From the NCBI RefSeq assembly GCF_025244685.1, contig NZ_CP104202.1, positions 622,323 to 686,322 on the forward strand: DNA of 64,000 bases. The letters are read 5' to 3'. Made by a program: the position numbers and the translations under genes. This DNA comes from Chlorobaculum sp. MV4-Y. Its GTDB lineage: Bacteria > Bacteroidota > Chlorobiia > Chlorobiales > Chlorobiaceae. A model generated the notes under the pieces. The model searched no databases. It saw nothing but the letters and a program-made list of their open reading frames with translations, and was not told the origin of the DNA. Positions 18,729 to 28,100 of this stretch are shown here, piece by piece (position 1 is the stretch's first letter; the number at the start of each line of letters is the position of its first letter).

Positions 18729-20924
18729 ATGCGGTATTTCCTTTCGGCCTATCCCGCAGTGCGACTGCTTGCCTGTGCTGTTGCGGGGATCATGGCCGCC
18801 ATTTTTTTGCCTGTTGCCCCCATTGCCTGGTTTGCCGTCGCGATTGCGTCGTGTATCATGACGGCGTTGCTGCTTTTCGTCAGTCGCAAACGGCATCCAG
18901 TGGGTACGGTTTCCCTGTTTTCAGCGGCATGTTATCTGATGGCGGTGTTCAGCGTGTTCGCGTTTCATGCCTCAGCATCATACCGGCTCACGTCGTCACC
19001 GTCGCTGCTTTCATGGGTTGGGCGGGATGTGATTCTTTCCGGGATCGTCGATGGCCGCCCGGTTGACAGAAATGACCTTGTCACCATGCGGTTGCGGGTG
19101 AGCGAGGTGTTTGACGATGGCCGGACGACAACCGTTTCTGACAGGGCGAAGGTTGTCGTCCGGATGCCTGGAGACGAGGAGATGCGGTTTCAGGAGGGCG
19201 ATTTTGTCAGGGCGAAGGGGCGGCTCGCTCTGATTCCTGTGGCGGCGAACAGGGGAGAGTATGACCCGCGTTTTCAGAATCGGCTGAAGGGAATTCATGT
19301 CCAGATTTTCTGTGCAGGGCCGTGGCAGGTGCTCCGGGAACCCCCGAAGCCGGGCTTTTCAGTGGTGCAAAGCATCGTCAATCCCGTTCGCAACTATCTC
19401 AATTCGGCAATTGACCGCAACTTTCCCGAGGGTGGCGCGCGGTACTTCATCAAGGGCATGGTGCTTGGCGAGCGCGAGCTGATGCCGGAAGAGCTGTACG
19501 AAGCATTCCGGCGAACCGGTACGGCGCACGTGCTGGCCGTTTCGGGTTTGCACGTGGCGCTTTTGGCCTATGCGGTGAATCTTTGCCTGCAACGCCTGAA
19601 GGTCACGGAGGCCGGACGCTGGCTATCGCTCTTTATCATTGTCGCGGTGATCGGCCTCTACAGCTTCGTGACCGGCAACGCCCCCTCGATCAAACGCGCC
19701 TCCGTCATGACGGCTGTGATCATTGCTGGCGGCACGATCGGACGCAAAAGTTATCCGGTGAACTCTCTGGCTGTCGCCGACCTGCTTATCCTTCTGTTCG
19801 ACCCTTTTGACCTCTTGACGCCCGGATTTCTGATGACAAACGGCGCTGTGCTCGGTATTCTGACCATCTATCCGCGCTTGTCAGGCATCGTGCCGGATGG
19901 CAAAGGGGTGCTGCAGCGTTTCGGGCATTGGCTGTGGAGCGCCTTTAGTGTTAGCCTTTCGGCCATGATCGGTGTCAGCCCAGTGATCGCATGGTATTTC
20001 GGCACCTTTTCCCCGTCGGGCATTGCGGCCAACCTGCCGGTGGTGCTCTTTTCGACGCTCGCCATGTACGCCTCGTTTCCGATGTTCCTGTTTCACGGTT
20101 TCGCCAGCGGGATCGCTTCGCTTTTCGGCGCGGCATCATGGTTTTTCGCGCGTCTTGCCCTGTCATGCGCGGAGCTTTTCAGCCGTCTGCCGCTGGCCAG
20201 CGTGGAGGTGCGGCCTGGGGTGCTTGATGTGGCGGTGTTTTATCTCACCTTCGCGTTCGCTTTTTATGCGCTCGTCAAGAGGACGTGGGGACGACTCGCG
20301 GTTTTCGTTCTTGTCGGGATGAATGTTCTGCTCTGGAATCAAGTGCTCAGGCCGGTGCAGACGCCACCGCAGGTGGTGACAGTCAATGTTGGCCGGGAGG
20401 TCGCGGTGCTTTTTTCTGCGGGCGGCCAAACCTGCCTGGTCGATGCCGGACGGCGCGAGGGGAGCTGGGAGAGAATCCGTCAGCAGGCGAGTGTCTGGAA
20501 TCTGGCAACACCGGTTTCGGTGGCAAGCCTCTTTTCTCCGGGCTCAGTGATACAATCCCTGCCGGTTTCGCCATTTCCGACTGCCTCAGGTGCCGCTCCT
20601 CACCGGAGTTTCGTTATCAGAATGCTGGATGCCAAGGTACTCAGAATCGACAGCAAGACGCACTCGTTGCTGCTTGTTTCGGGGCTGAAACGGCTCGAAA
20701 AGCAACGGGCGGATGGTGCCGATGTGGTGTTCTGGGTCTATCGTTTCACTGGAAAGGAGTGGCATCGGCTTGATGCGTGGATAGCAGAAACCAGACCACG
20801 CAGGATGCTACTCGTGCCGGGGCCATTCATGACCGCCGCGCAACGCGAATTGCTGAATCGCTATGCCGCCTCAAGGCAACAGGTCGAGGTGCGTTCAAGG
20901 AGCAGGCAGACGGTGTGGTATTAA
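18729..20924 (+). CDS. comEC: ComEC/Rec2 DNA-uptake channel protein
   Basis: A 731-residue multi-pass membrane protein. Order: N-terminal helices, a DUF4131-type OB-like domain (about residues 80-200), then the competence domain with AFRRTGTAHVLAVSGLHVAL, the family signature, and around ten helices. It forms the inner-membrane channel for single-stranded DNA in natural transformation. The C-terminal beta-lactamase-like domain is present only as a short remnant: VVTVNVGREVAV and TCLVDAGRR can be aligned, but the THxHxDH metal motif is missing. Its stop overlaps the stop of the minus-strand gene at 20921. Confidence 0.9.
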   Translation: MRYFLSAYPAVRLLACAVAGIMAAIFLPVAPIAWFAVAIASCIMTALLLFVSRKRHPVGTVSLFSAACYLMAVFSVFAFHASASYRLTSSPSLLSWVGRDVILSGIVDGRPVDRNDLVTMRLRVSEVFDDGRTTTVSDRAKVVVRMPGDEEMRFQEGDFVRAKGRLALIPVAANRGEYDPRFQNRLKGIHVQIFCAGPWQVLREPPKPGFSVVQSIVNPVRNYLNSAIDRNFPEGGARYFIKGMVLGERELMPEELYEAFRRTGTAHVLAVSGLHVALLAYAVNLCLQRLKVTEAGRWLSLFIIVAVIGLYSFVTGNAPSIKRASVMTAVIIAGGTIGRKSYPVNSLAVADLLILLFDPFDLLTPGFLMTNGAVLGILTIYPRLSGIVPDGKGVLQRFGHWLWSAFSVSLSAMIGVSPVIAWYFGTFSPSGIAANLPVVLFSTLAMYASFPMFLFHGFASGIASLFGAASWFFARLALSCAELFSRLPLASVEVRPGVLDVAVFYLTFAFAFYALVKRTWGRLAVFVLVGMNVLLWNQVLRPVQTPPQVVTVNVGREVAVLFSAGGQTCLVDAGRREGSWERIRQQASVWNLATPVSVASLFSPGSVIQSLPVSPFPTASGAAPHRSFVIRMLDAKVLRIDSKTHSLLLVSGLKRLEKQRADGADVVFWVYRFTGKEWHRLDAWIAETRPRRMLLVPGPFMTAAQRELLNRYAASRQQVEVRSRSRQTVWY

Positions 20925-21194
20925 ATATTTTCCCGGCTGAAGAGGTCAGGCGCGGCGAGGGTGTCGATGATTTTGATGACGTCAGGCGAGAGGCCGGGCG
21001 GATTGATTTTGCGGAGCACCGAGGCGAGGGTGGCGATTTTGCCCTCGATCGGCAGGAACTTGTTGACCACGACGATCATGTTCTCCTTGACCCGGCAGTC
21101 ACCTCCGACGAAACTGCCCTTTTCATACCTGATTTTGTGCCCGGTCGAGACCAGAGCTTCCTCGAGCAGATCGAGCTGTTTCTGTTTTTTTCAT
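20921..21194 (-). CDS. Small conserved-looking protein, start codon followed by A7
   Basis: ATG at 21194-21192, with GGAAGAGAAG at ribosome-binding distance, is followed by seven As. Read directly, the frame soon stops. If the run is read as six As, a 90-residue protein follows, MKKQKQLDLLEEALV and then IRYEKGSFVGGDCRVKENM to LFSRENI, ending at TAA 20923-20921. Codon use in this frame is like that of the neighbours, which argues for a real gene. It lies 27 bases after the NUDIX gene and seems to be the third gene of the permease-NUDIX transcript. I do not recognise the family. The A7 may cause transcriptional slippage, may be a sequence error, or may make this a pseudogene. Confidence 0.6.
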
Positions 21195-21221
21195 ATCGCG
21201 CTTCTCTTCCGGCCGTTCAGT

Positions 21222-21782
21222 TCAGTCGCATTGCAAAAAGTATTTGAGCACCGGGGCCGCGTGCAGTGCCTGGATCATCCCTCCGTCGAAAACGATCTCA
21301 CGCAGGCGGTCGAGCGGCGTCAGGTGCACCGTAATCTCCTCGGTCGGATCTAGGTGCTGCATTCCGGACAGGCTCACGCCTTCAGCGAGGAACGAGTAGG
21401 AGATGTTGTTCTGAAGAGCAGGATTTGCACTCAATTCCATCAACGGCGTCCACGTTCCGCCGCTGTAGCCGGTCTCTTCATGCAGCTCCCGTTTTGCCCC
21501 GTCGAGCGGCGATTCTCCCTCATCGAGCACTCCGGCGGGCAGCTCCCACGACACCTCGCCGAGGCCGTGGCGGTACTGGCGGATGAGCACTGCATGGCGC
21601 TCTTCGGTGATCGCCAGCACATTCACCCAATGGGGGAACTCTTGCACGTAATAGTCGTCGATTGTTCTGCCGCTTGTAAGCCGCACGCGATCCTGCCGCA
21701 CGGTGAGCCACGGTCTCCGGTGCAGGTAGGTCGATTCGAGTACCTCCCAGTGCTCAGGATCGTTGTCGAAACGCTGGCTCAT
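21222..21782 (-). CDS. NUDIX hydrolase (ADP-ribose pyrophosphatase type)
   Basis: A 186-residue NUDIX enzyme. The box is complete: GVLDEGESPLDGAKRELHEE followed by TGY, matching GX5EX7REUXEEXGU. The preceding QYRHGLGEVSWELPAG is typical of the ADP-ribose pyrophosphatase/NudF group, which cleaves ADP-sugars to AMP and sugar phosphate. ATG 21782 overlaps the stop of the permease gene (ATGA), so translation is coupled. Substrate not determined. Confidence 0.9.
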   Translation of the reverse strand: MSQRFDNDPEHWEVLESTYLHRRPWLTVRQDRVRLTSGRTIDDYYVQEFPHWVNVLAITEERHAVLIRQYRHGLGEVSWELPAGVLDEGESPLDGAKRELHEETGYSGGTWTPLMELSANPALQNNISYSFLAEGVSLSGMQHLDPTEEITVHLTPLDRLREIVFDGGMIQALHAAPVLKYFLQCD

Positions 21783-23263
21783 CCGCGCATTCTCGGGTCG
21801 AGGGCGTCGCGGATGCCGTCGCCGATGAGGTTGAAGCAGACCACGGTCGAGAGGATCGCCACGCCGGGGAAGGTTGAAATCCACCAGTGGTTCAGCAGGC
21901 TGTCGCGCCCCTCGTTGATGATGTTGCCCCAGCTTGGCGTTGGCGGTTGCACGCCGAGGCCAAGGAAGGAGAGGCCCGCTTCAGTCAGAATAATGCTGCC
22001 GATGCGCAGCGTGGCGGCCACGATGACCGGCGTCAGCGTGTTGGGCAACAGGTGGCGGAAGATGATGCGCAGGTTGGAAAGTCCGAGCGATTTGGCCGCC
22101 AGAATGAACTCCTGCTCCTTGAGCGAGAGCACCTGCCCGCGAACGATACGAGCCACACCCATCCAGCCGGTGAACGAGAGCGTGATGACGATCAGGTAGA
22201 TCGAGTTGCCGAAAGTGGCGATGATGATGAGGATGAGGAAGAGCGCCGGGAAGGCGATGAGCACATCGACGATGCGCATGAGCGTGTTGTCCACCCAGCC
22301 GCCGAAATAGCCCGACGAGATGCCGATGACCGTGCCGAGCGAGACCGAGATGAGGACGACGAGAAAGCCGATGGAGAGCGAGATTCGCGAGCCGTAGATC
22401 ACGCGGCTGAAGATGTCGCGTCCATACTGGTCGGTGCCGAGCAGAAAAGTTTTCGTGACGGCGTAAACCGGTTTTTCGCTGTTTCCGGAAACGTTGACGA
22501 GCTGATCGAGCGGCAGGCTTTTTTCCCGCATTCCTTGCCGGTAGAGCACCTCGTTGCCTTCGATGCGGTAGCTGTTCACGAACTTCAGGTTATGCTCCTC
22601 GTTACGCGACCGGAGCTTCTGGCTGTCGAGAATCAGGATGTTTGCTGCATTGGATGCCATGTCGCTGCCGGTGCGAAGCGGAATGACCATCGTCCGGTGC
22701 TGGCGAAGCACCAAGGCGTCAAGGCGCGTCAGTGGTGGCTGATAGGCGGTGACCAGGAAGTCCTGCTGGTCGTAGGGGCTGAAAGGCGAAAGCAGCGGCG
22801 CGAGGAAGGCGACCGAGTAGAGCACGAAGATCACCATCGATGCCGCCACCGAAATGCCATTGCGCTTGAAGGAGATCATGCCGAGCTGCCAGAGGCTCGC
22901 TTCACCGGATTGAGATTCATCTTTCTCTCTGAGCCCCTTGCGGTACGAACGCACGGAAAAGCGCAGGAGCAGGAAGGGAACAATGATGAGGTAGAGTGCA
23001 GCGATCCAGAATTCGAGGGTTTCAATTGTGAATATCTGGCTGAAGTTGGTTGGCGACAAAACAAGAAGCGTCACGCCTGCGGCCAGCGAGCGAAAGCTGA
23101 TGATGACGAGGTCAAGTCTCGCCGCGAGAAGGGCGAAAAACGCCAGCGTCGCCAGCAGGTAAAAGAGGCCCAAAGAGCGTTTGCCTGCGCCCAGAAGGCC
23201 GAGTCCCGGCACGATTCGGTAGAGTATCGGCATGGATGATTCACTTGCTCGTTGCGTGACCAT
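21779..23263 (-). CDS. ABC transporter permease, DppC/OppC type with extra N-terminal region
   Basis: A 494-residue inner-membrane protein. The C-terminal 220 residues are a standard peptide/nickel permease: the EAA loop reads EFILAAKSLGLSNLRIIFRH and the end is LIGDGIRDALDPRMRG. Before it lies a domain of about 250 residues, including extra membrane segments (LGLFYLLATLAFFALLAARL) not found in ordinary OppC, and a periplasmic part between the first and second permease helices. No partner permease, ATPase or binding protein is adjacent, so its partners must be elsewhere. The start may be 23263 or the ATG at 23233. NUDIX and a small gene follow in the same transcript. Confidence 0.85.
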   Translation of the reverse strand: MVTQRASESSMPILYRIVPGLGLLGAGKRSLGLFYLLATLAFFALLAARLDLVIISFRSLAAGVTLLVLSPTNFSQIFTIETLEFWIAALYLIIVPFLLLRFSVRSYRKGLREKDESQSGEASLWQLGMISFKRNGISVAASMVIFVLYSVAFLAPLLSPFSPYDQQDFLVTAYQPPLTRLDALVLRQHRTMVIPLRTGSDMASNAANILILDSQKLRSRNEEHNLKFVNSYRIEGNEVLYRQGMREKSLPLDQLVNVSGNSEKPVYAVTKTFLLGTDQYGRDIFSRVIYGSRISLSIGFLVVLISVSLGTVIGISSGYFGGWVDNTLMRIVDVLIAFPALFLILIIIATFGNSIYLIVITLSFTGWMGVARIVRGQVLSLKEQEFILAAKSLGLSNLRIIFRHLLPNTLTPVIVAATLRIGSIILTEAGLSFLGLGVQPPTPSWGNIINEGRDSLLNHWWISTFPGVAILSTVVCFNLIGDGIRDALDPRMRG

Positions 23264-23350
23264 CGGGAATAGATGAATGGATTAGTCTCAAAGTATCCTC
23301 AAAGTACCCAAAAAACGACACTTGCTGCACGATTGCAAACGGCAATCCGT

Positions 23351-23387
23351 AAAAAAAGCCGCCTTTTCAAAAAAGGCGGCTTTTTTT
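23351..23387. terminator. Bidirectional rho-independent terminator
   Basis: A 17-bp perfect stem with A7 and T7 at its base and GCCGCC in the middle (23351-23367, 23371-23387). It ends the rplY-prs transcript. Confidence 0.93.
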
Positions 23388-23413
23388 CAATTTGCAAACC
23401 GTTCGAAGGCGAA

Positions 23414-24013
23414 TCAGGCCTCAGCGGTGGCTCCTTCAGCAGCGGCTTCAGCCTCTTTCCTCGGAGCTACAACTGATACCACTGATGCGTCGGCATCACC
23501 GAGAATCTGGATGCCTTCCGGTGCGATTGCCTGAAGATCGCGAATATGCAGGGTCTGGCCCAGTTCGAGAACGGAGACATCGATGGTGAAGTGCTCCGGC
23601 ATAGCTTCAGGTTTGCCCTTCAGGGGCAGGGTGTGTACGTTGATCTGGAGCTTGCCGCCACCGATCTTCACGCCAGGGCACTCGCCTTCGAGGTGGATTG
23701 GCACCTCCATTTCGACTACTTCATCAGCCGAGAAGAGCTGGAAGTCGGCGTGAATGACGCGATCGGTCACCGGGTCGAACTGCACGTCCTTGATGAACGA
23801 GCGGACAGACTTTCCATCAGGGTACTGAAGGTCGATCATGTGCGACTCAGACGAGTGAACAAGCTTGTTGAGGCTGATTTCCTCGACGCTGATGGCAACG
23901 GTGGCTTCTCCTTTATGGTAAACAACGGCTGGCACCTGGCCCTGACGGCGCAGCTTTGCAGCCTCGTTTTTCTTCACTTCGCGAAGGTTGACAGACAGTG
24001 CTCTTGTTTCCAT
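23414..24013 (-). CDS. rplY: 50S ribosomal protein L25 (Ctc form)
   Basis: A 199-residue protein of the long (TL5/CTC) L25 family: N-terminal 5S rRNA-binding domain (RRQGQVPAVVYHKGE) and C-terminal beta domain (HLEGECPGVKIGGGKLQ), ending in an Ala-Glu-rich tail. It binds 5S rRNA in the large subunit. It is 38 bases downstream of prs, the frequent bacterial pairing prs-rplY. Confidence 0.95.
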   Translation of the reverse strand: METRALSVNLREVKKNEAAKLRRQGQVPAVVYHKGEATVAISVEEISLNKLVHSSESHMIDLQYPDGKSVRSFIKDVQFDPVTDRVIHADFQLFSADEVVEMEVPIHLEGECPGVKIGGGKLQINVHTLPLKGKPEAMPEHFTIDVSVLELGQTLHIRDLQAIAPEGIQILGDADASVVSVVAPRKEAEAAAEGATAEA

Positions 24014-24051
24014 GCTATTTCCTCTGGTTCCTTTAACAGTTAACGCTTGTA

Positions 24052-25023
24052 TTAATGGTGATTGGTAATTTTTTGCGAGATGTTCTTGCTGTCGAACAGA
24101 TAGCTGACCGACTCTCCGTCATAGATTCTCTTGATAGCCTCGCCGAACAGGTTGCTGATGGTGACGGTTTCGATTTTTGGGCAGTAGTCATGCTCGCTGA
24201 CCAGCGAGTCGGTGACGATCACCTTTTCGAACACCGAGTTGTTGATGCGCTCAATAGCCGGTCCGGAGAGAATCGGGTGAGTGGCCGCGGCGTAGATTTT
24301 CAGACCGCCCGCCTCCTTGATCGCCTTGGCGGCGTTGACGATGGTGCCTGCCGTGTCGATCATGTCATCGACGAGCAGCACGTTCTTGCCTTTCACATCA
24401 CCAATGATATTCATCACTTCAGCCACGTTCGCTTTCGGTCGGCGTTTGTCAACGATGACCAGCTCGGTGCCGAGTTCAGAGGCGAACTTGCGGGCAAGCT
24501 TGACGCCGCCTACGTCCGGCGAAGCCACGACGAGGTTGTCGGCAATATCCATGTTCTTGACATGGTCGATCAGCACCACGCTCGAATAGAGGTGGTCGAA
24601 CGGAATATCGAAAAAGCCCTGAATCTGCGGAGCGTGCAGGTCCATGGTCAGGATCCTGTCGGCGCCCGCCTGCGTGAGCAGGTTCGCCACGAGCTTGGCG
24701 GTGATGGCCACGCGCGGCTTGTCCTTTCTGTCTTGACGGGCATAACCGTAATAGGGCAGGACGGCCGTGATTCTGTATGCTGAAGAGCGCTTGGCGGCGT
24801 CGATCATGATGAGCAGTTCCATCAGATTGTCAGCCGGGGGATTGGTGGACTGAATGATGAACATATCCGAGCCTCTGATCGACTCGAAGTAGTTGACCGA
24901 AATTTCGCCGTCCGAGAAGTTTTCCGCCTTAGCATCGCACAGCGGCATGCCGAGATAATCGGCAATTTTTTCCGCAAGTTCCGGATTGCTGCGTCCCGCG
25001 ACTATTTTGATTGGTGTTTCCAT
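24052..25023 (-). CDS. prs: Ribose-phosphate pyrophosphokinase
   Basis: A 323-residue enzyme making PRPP from ribose 5-phosphate and ATP, the precursor for purines, pyrimidines, histidine and NAD. Visible motifs: GYARQDRKDKPR (catalytic flexible loop region), DLHAPQIQGFFD, and the PRPP-binding LLVDDMIDTAGTI. Length is typical. First gene of the prs-rplY pair. Confidence 0.97.
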   Translation of the reverse strand: METPIKIVAGRSNPELAEKIADYLGMPLCDAKAENFSDGEISVNYFESIRGSDMFIIQSTNPPADNLMELLIMIDAAKRSSAYRITAVLPYYGYARQDRKDKPRVAITAKLVANLLTQAGADRILTMDLHAPQIQGFFDIPFDHLYSSVVLIDHVKNMDIADNLVVASPDVGGVKLARKFASELGTELVIVDKRRPKANVAEVMNIIGDVKGKNVLLVDDMIDTAGTIVNAAKAIKEAGGLKIYAAATHPILSGPAIERINNSVFEKVIVTDSLVSEHDYCPKIETVTISNLFGEAIKRIYDGESVSYLFDSKNISQKITNHH

Positions 25024-25190
25024 CGCTCACTGCTTTTTCTGATGAAACGAATTATATTACGCCTCCATCTTCGGTTACCGGGTACGGCGCTCAGTGTGTC
25101 GCAACCGGAACGGTAAAAGGATTCAGAATATAGCAAAACGGATTAAAATTATAAGTAAATTTTCTGGCTGACCTTGTCAGTGTGTAGATC

Positions 25191-26252
25191 ATGAAGATTG
25201 CAGATATCAAAGCCTTTCTCGGGCGTTACTTCGATCCGGTCGAGCTGGTCGGCGCGGGTGACATCGAAATCACCGGGCCAGCCAAAATTGAAGAGGCCTC
25301 GGCGGGCCAGGTCAGTTTTGTGGCCAATGAGAAGTATTACCGTCACATCGCCCAGACCGGCGCTTCGCTCGTTATTGTTGACCAGAAGGCTCCTCTTGAC
25401 GACGCACCGGCAGGCGTGAGCTTCCTGAAAGTGCCGGATCCCTACACTGCTTTCGTGTTTATTCTCCAGCACTTCTCCGGCAAGCGGCGCATCGCGGCTC
25501 TCGGTGTCGCCGCCTCGGCTTCGATTGCCCCGTCGGCCCGGCTCGGCGAAAATGTCACCGTTGGCGAGCACGCTGTTATCGGCGAGCAGTGCGTCATCGG
25601 CAGCGATACGGTGATCGGCCCCGGCACGGTGCTTATGGACGGTGTGACTGTCGGCTCCGGATGCACGATCTTTCCGCTGGTGACGATTTACGACGGTACC
25701 GTGATCGGTGACCGGGTGACGATTCACAGCGGTACGGTCATCGGGGCGGATGGTTTCGGCTTCGCCCCGCAGAAGGACGGCTCCTATATTAAAATACCGC
25801 AGATGGGCACGGTCGAGATTGGCGACGATGTCGAGATCGGTGCGAATACGACCATTGACCGTGCGACGATGGGCACGACGGTGATCGAAAAGGGGGCGAA
25901 GATCGACAATCTCGTGCAAATCGCCCATAACTGCCGGATCGGCGGCGACACAGTCATCGCCTCGCAGGCCGGTATTTCAGGCAGCGTCAAGATTGGGCGC
26001 CAGTGCCTCATCGGCGGGCAGGCCGGATTTGCGGGCCATCTCGAACTTGCCGATCGCACTTCGGTGGCAGCCAAGGCCGGGATTTCGAAATCATTCCTCG
26101 AACCGGGGTTGGCAATTCGAGGTGTGCCGGCACAGCCGATGCGCGATCAGCTCCGGCAGGAGGCGCAGGTGCGGGGGCTTGGCGAAATGAAGTCGAAGCT
26201 CGAAGCGCTTGAAGCGAAGTTGCAGGCGTTACAGCAAAAGCTTGGCGAGTGA
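25191..26252 (+). CDS. lpxD: UDP-3-O-acylglucosamine N-acyltransferase
   Basis: A 353-residue enzyme of lipid A synthesis that adds the second acyl chain from acyl-ACP. Order: N-terminal uridine-binding domain (residues about 1-100), left-handed beta helix of hexapeptide repeats (about 105-310), with catalytic His in [13 protein letters not shown], and C-terminal helix ending LQQKLGE. It shows the outer membrane of this organism contains lipid A. It stands alone, divergent from prs. Confidence 0.96.
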   Translation: MKIADIKAFLGRYFDPVELVGAGDIEITGPAKIEEASAGQVSFVANEKYYRHIAQTGASLVIVDQKAPLDDAPAGVSFLKVPDPYTAFVFILQHFSGKRRIAALGVAASASIAPSARLGENVTVGEHAVIGEQCVIGSDTVIGPGTVLMDGVTVGSGCTIFPLVTIYDGTVIGDRVTIHSGTVIGADGFGFAPQKDGSYIKIPQMGTVEIGDDVEIGANTTIDRATMGTTVIEKGAKIDNLVQIAHNCRIGGDTVIASQAGISGSVKIGRQCLIGGQAGFAGHLELADRTSVAAKAGISKSFLEPGLAIRGVPAQPMRDQLRQEAQVRGLGEMKSKLEALEAKLQALQQKLGE

Positions 26253-26310
26253 GGTCTTTACACGCCAGCTCCGGGGTTGATGGTTCTGTGGCAAGGCGGA
26301 GTTCCTGTTC

Positions 26311-27963
26311 TCATCGATACGAACTTTTCCTGACGAGATCAGTTTCAAAATTCAGGGGACAATTGAGCTGTGGATGTCGGCCAGTTTCCGCCTTACGGAT
26401 TCGCGGGTGGGGCAGTTTACTGTCGATCAGGGTTGCTGTGGCGTTGATGTAGCCGATGTGGCTGAACGCCTGCGGGGAGTTGCCCAGCATTTCCTTGCTG
26501 TATGGGTCATACTCTTCTGAAAACAGTCCGAGATCGTTGGCAGCGGCCATCGTTATGCCGAGCAGCTTTTCGCCTTCAGCGATCTTCCCTGACAAGGCGA
26601 GGCACTCGATTATCCAGAAATTGCAGAGCAGGAATCGGCCCTCATCTCCTTCGAGTCCGTCATCAGCACGGTAGCGTTTGACGAATCCATTGTCCATGAG
26701 ATGTGTTCGGCAGGCTTCGATTGTGCCCTGGATGCGGGGGTCGGTTACAGGCAGAAAGTCGACGAGCGGCATGATCAAGAGGCTGGCGTCGGGAATCTCC
26801 GTGTCGAAATGCTGGACGAAGGCGTTCAGCTGCTGGCTGAATCCGCGCCTGAGCACTTCGTTTTTGATCTCTTCGCACTCACGAGCCCAGCGTTCGATCG
26901 GTGCATCGAGTCTGAACTTGCGGGCGATGGCGATGCCGCGGTCGAGCGCCACCCAGCACATCACTTTCGAATAGACGAAATGGTACGAGCCGTTGCGCGC
27001 CTTCCAGATGCCGTCATCCGGCTTGCGCCAGTTTTCGATGGCCATTTCGCAAATACCCCTGAAAAATGACCAAAGCGTGGCGTCGATACTGCCCGAGCAT
27101 ACTCCGCAAGCCGGAGTGCAGCGTCCATGATTTCTCCGTAGATGTCTCACTGCTGCTGGCTGCGCGCGGCGTTGCCGGTTCGGACCGGTCTGGAGTGCCG
27201 GTATCCGTCAAGATGATTCAGATGCGTTTCCTGCAGCGGCTCTTCTCCGTGGATCGAATACATAGTCATCAAATCGCGCCTGCCGTTTTTCCGGTAGGTG
27301 TCGTGCAGCCAGCGGATGAACGTGTCCGCTTCGCTCGTGTGGCCGAGCGCGAAAAATGCCTTGAGGGTGAACGAGGCGTCCCTGAGCCAGTTGAAGCGGT
27401 AGTCCCAGTTGAGCTCTCCGCCGATGCTTTCCGGCAGCGATGTCGTGGCGGCGGCAACGATGGCTCCGGGTCGGCTGAAAGGTGAGCAGTTTGAGGGTCA
27501 GGAGCGACAGCGGCTGATCTGCCTGGCTGATCGTGAAGCCCGCCGCCTTTTTCGGCGATCACGCATTCATCGAGTCCGTAGCCAGGGTGCGGCTCAAGAG
27601 TCAGTATGAAATCTATTTGGCCTTGATCGACGCGAATGCAGTGATGAATGCCCTGGGGGCGTTCGTGAAACTGCTCTTCTTCAAGCGGCATGAAGTCATG
27701 TCATAGAGCGTCGCTTTGCCGTTATCGGTTGTGAACGAGGTGCAAAGAATACAGGTGCCGGACAAGTACTCCCGTTTGGACGAAAAGGCTTCGGCGGGTT
27801 TTAGGCTGAAATATCCACCTTTTCGTTCATCAAGCAGGGCCGCGAATACGGTTGGTGAGTCGAAATAGGGTGGCGAGCAATAATCGATCGAGCCGTTCGA
27901 GCTGACCAAGGCGGCAGTTCGCATGTTGCCGATCACGCCGTAATCCGAAATATTGCGATCCAT
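26311..27963 (-). pseudogene. Glycoside hydrolase family 15 (glucoamylase/trehalase type), decayed
   Basis: Pieces of one GH15 protein lie in order in different frames. N-terminus from ATG 27963: RNISDYGVIGNMRTAALVS, then TLYD. After it come MPLEEEQFHERPQ, then LTLKLLTFQPT, then LPESIGGELNWDYRFNWLRD (the family hallmark), then DIYGEIMDAALRLAEY, then the C-terminal frame 27150-26311 with GICEMAIENWRKPDDGIW to GNSPQAFSHIGYINA. Lesions seen: a 5-base tandem duplication at 27695-27704, extra single bases near 27540 and 27468, a stop TGA at 27149-27147, a further shift near 27090, and an apparent internal loss of roughly 100 codons between the first and second thirds. Intact relatives have about 600 residues and cleave alpha-glucosides such as trehalose or maltodextrin. 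No product is expected. Confidence 0.9.
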
Positions 27964-28100
27964 GGCCTGGCAGGTTCAACAAGGCATTACGTCTGTGAAT
28001 CGCATATTATTATGGAATTTGGGCGTTTTTGGGGGGAAAAAGATGGGTGGATGACTGATCGTGAAATTTCGTGCTGTGATCTTCAGCACATGTTTCTCAT

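Noticed and set aside
21887-23239. Long plus-strand open frame of 450 codons
   Set aside because: It is the antisense of the permease gene, whose protein has clear permease motifs. The plus-strand product is charged and low in complexity.
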